Source: UBA10649 sp037130755 | GTDB lineage: Bacteria; Actinomycetota; Actinomycetes; S36-B12 | Length of the DNA: 27,026 bases | Direction of reading: 5' to 3' | Assembly (NCBI GenBank): GCA_037130755.1 | Contig: JBAXSI010000038.1 | Location: forward strand, 1-27,026 | Shown here: positions 22,871 to 27,026 of the stretch, one piece after another | How the letters are laid out: each line of letters begins with the position of its first letter | Position numbering within the stretch: position 1 is the stretch's first letter | The notes under the pieces: model-generated | What the model was told of the DNA's origin: nothing | What the model saw: only the letters and a program-made list of their open reading frames with translations | Databases searched by the model: none | Position numbers and translations under genes: made by a program

Positions 22871-22876
22871 AACATA
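22871..22876 (-). promoter_or_regulatory. Candidate -10 box for marR
   Basis: TATGTT on the complementary strand lies 6 nt before ATG 22864. No good -35 is seen at 16-18 nt. The spacing fits a leaderless start. Confidence 0.4.
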
Positions 22877-22962
22877 CACAAGAGTCACGTGTTGGTTACG
22901 ACAGGGGTGGAAAACCCTGTTGGCGCTTGACGTTTCGGCAATTCCCAGTCACCATCCTTCTG

Positions 22963-22978
22963 CGCGGTCTTGACCGCG
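22963..22978. repeat. 16-nt palindrome CGCGGTCTTGACCGCG
   Basis: Seven-base arms around a central TT, about 120 nt before the rpoB -35. It could be a regulator site or chance; no factor is recognised. Confidence 0.4.
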
Positions 22979-23097
22979 TGTGGTCCCGGGGCCTCGGCCC
23001 GCTCAACGAGGACCCGCCTGAGGTGTCCGGCGCAGCTTCGCTGTCGCCGCCGCGCCGCCCAGGTGGGTCGAGGGTGAGCGACAGACCGTCCCCCGGG

Positions 23098-23126
23098 TGG
23101 ACAGCGGTGTGCCCACCGGGTATGCT
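23098..23126 (+). promoter_or_regulatory. Main rpoB promoter
   Basis: TGGACA (23098-23103) and TATGCT (23121-23126) with a 17-nt spacer. This is the best sigma-70-like match in the window and gives a leader of about 136 nt to the TTG start. Confidence 0.65.
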
Positions 23127-23268
23127 GTCTCTTTGCCCTGCCCTCCAACCCCTGCCGCCTTGATTCGTCGTGTCCCGCCCTCACCGGCGCGAACTTGACA
23201 AGTCGAGGCTTCCGAGGCGTGGACGGGTGGCGCGCGCAGCACCCGCCGCACCGTGGAAGGAACTGATC

Positions 23269-26733
<3,465 letters not shown>

Positions 26734-26791
26734 GACCTAGAGACACCTCAAGCCAACAGACGACCGAAAAACGAACGAAGGACACCACAAC

Positions 26792-27026
26792 GTGCTTGAC
26801 GTCAACTTCTTCGACGAACTGCGCATCGGACTGGCGACCGCGGAGGACATCCGCACATGGTCGTACGGCGAGGTGAAGAAGCCCGAAACGATCAACTACC
26901 GCACGCTCAAGCCTGAGAAGGACGGCTTGTTCTGCGAGAAGATCTTCGGGCCCACCCGGGACTGGGAGTGTTACTGCGGCAAGTACAAGCGCGTGCGCTT
27001 CAAGGGCATCATCTGCGAGCGCTGCG
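26792..27026 (+). CDS. rpoC: DNA-directed RNA polymerase subunit beta', N-terminal part (cut by window end)
   Basis: The first 78 codons of the beta' subunit. MLDVNFFDELRIGLATAEDI is the actinobacterial N-terminus; then EVKKPETINYRTLKPEKDGL, CEKIFGPTRDWECYCGKYK and the zinc-finger cysteines (CYCGKYK and ICERC). The start is GTG 26792, with GAAGGA 10 nt upstream. The spacer after rpoB has AACGAACGAAGG, similar to the secE leader. The gene continues beyond the window. Confidence 0.97.
   Translation, partial: MLDVNFFDELRIGLATAEDIRTWSYGEVKKPETINYRTLKPEKDGLFCEKIFGPTRDWECYCGKYKRVRFKGIICERC

Larger units (their letters stand above)
22865..23268. other. marR-rpoB intergenic region, no gene seen
   Basis: This 404-nt region holds the marR promoter, an inverted repeat ACAGGG/CCCTGT (22901-22906, 22915-22920), a palindrome CGCGGTCTTGACCGCG (22963-22978), an early TTGACG (22927-22932), the main rpoB promoter (23098-23126) and a leader of about 136 nt. 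The leader contains ACTTGACAAGT (23193-23203) and a CGGGTG/CACCCG stem (23224-23245). Short open frames here have no family look. Confidence 0.6.

Noticed and set aside
22927..23163. 78-residue frame between marR and rpoB
   Set aside because: Pro/Arg/Ser-rich, no ribosome site, overlaps the rpoB promoter.
23170..23268. 33-residue N-terminal extension of RpoB
   Set aside because: Arg/Pro-rich with no ribosome site at 23170, while TTG 23269 has one and aligns with known RpoB starts.

Overview
This is a high-GC stretch with the gene order of the classic actinobacterial rRNA-polymerase/ribosomal-protein region: tRNA-Thr, tRNA-Met, rpmG, a hadA/hadB-like dehydratase pair, murB, aspC, tRNA-Trp, secE, nusG, rplK, rplA, rplJ, rplL, rpoB, rpoC. 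High GC, GTG and TTG starts, a NusG with a long acidic N-terminus, and an RpoB/RpoC close to Streptomyces and Mycobacterium sequences all point to class Actinomycetes. There is no hadC or other mycolate gene, so the window does not look like a mycolic-acid producer. I cannot name the genus.

Layout. 1-180: 3' end of a metallo-beta-lactamase-fold hydrolase, converging on a leftward pair, SDR then agmatine deiminase (182-2159). 2250-4503: rightward tRNA-Thr, tRNA-Met, rpmG, hadA-like, hadB-like and an unusual glycosyltransferase-like gene, tightly packed. 4529-6898: murB and a beta-propeller-like lipoprotein. 6932-8134: leftward aspC. 8267-10857: tRNA-Trp, secE, nusG, rplK, rplA, closed by a strong hairpin.

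11049-18089 is an accessory block between rplA and rplJ: a complete branched-chain-amino-acid-type (HAAT) ABC transporter (livG, livF, livH, livM, livK) followed 12 nt later by a secreted alpha/beta-hydrolase. Its LivM carries a roughly 140-residue extracytoplasmic loop with four copies of an 11-residue peptide that is identical in all four, while the DNA differs only at synonymous sites. This is the most unusual object in the window. The operon reads as an extracellular hydrolysis and uptake module, with substrate unknown.

18196-19556: an L10 leader RNA with attenuator-like hairpins, then rplJ and rplL and a terminator. 19635-22864: a second accessory block with a GAF/HD-GYP c-di-GMP phosphodiesterase and a leftward marR plus DHA2-family MFS exporter operon, with a palindrome over the marR start. 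22865-23268 is the regulatory region between marR and rpoB. 23269-27026: rpoB (TTG start) and the first 235 bases of rpoC. I saw no insertion sequence, phage gene, CRISPR array or rRNA gene.
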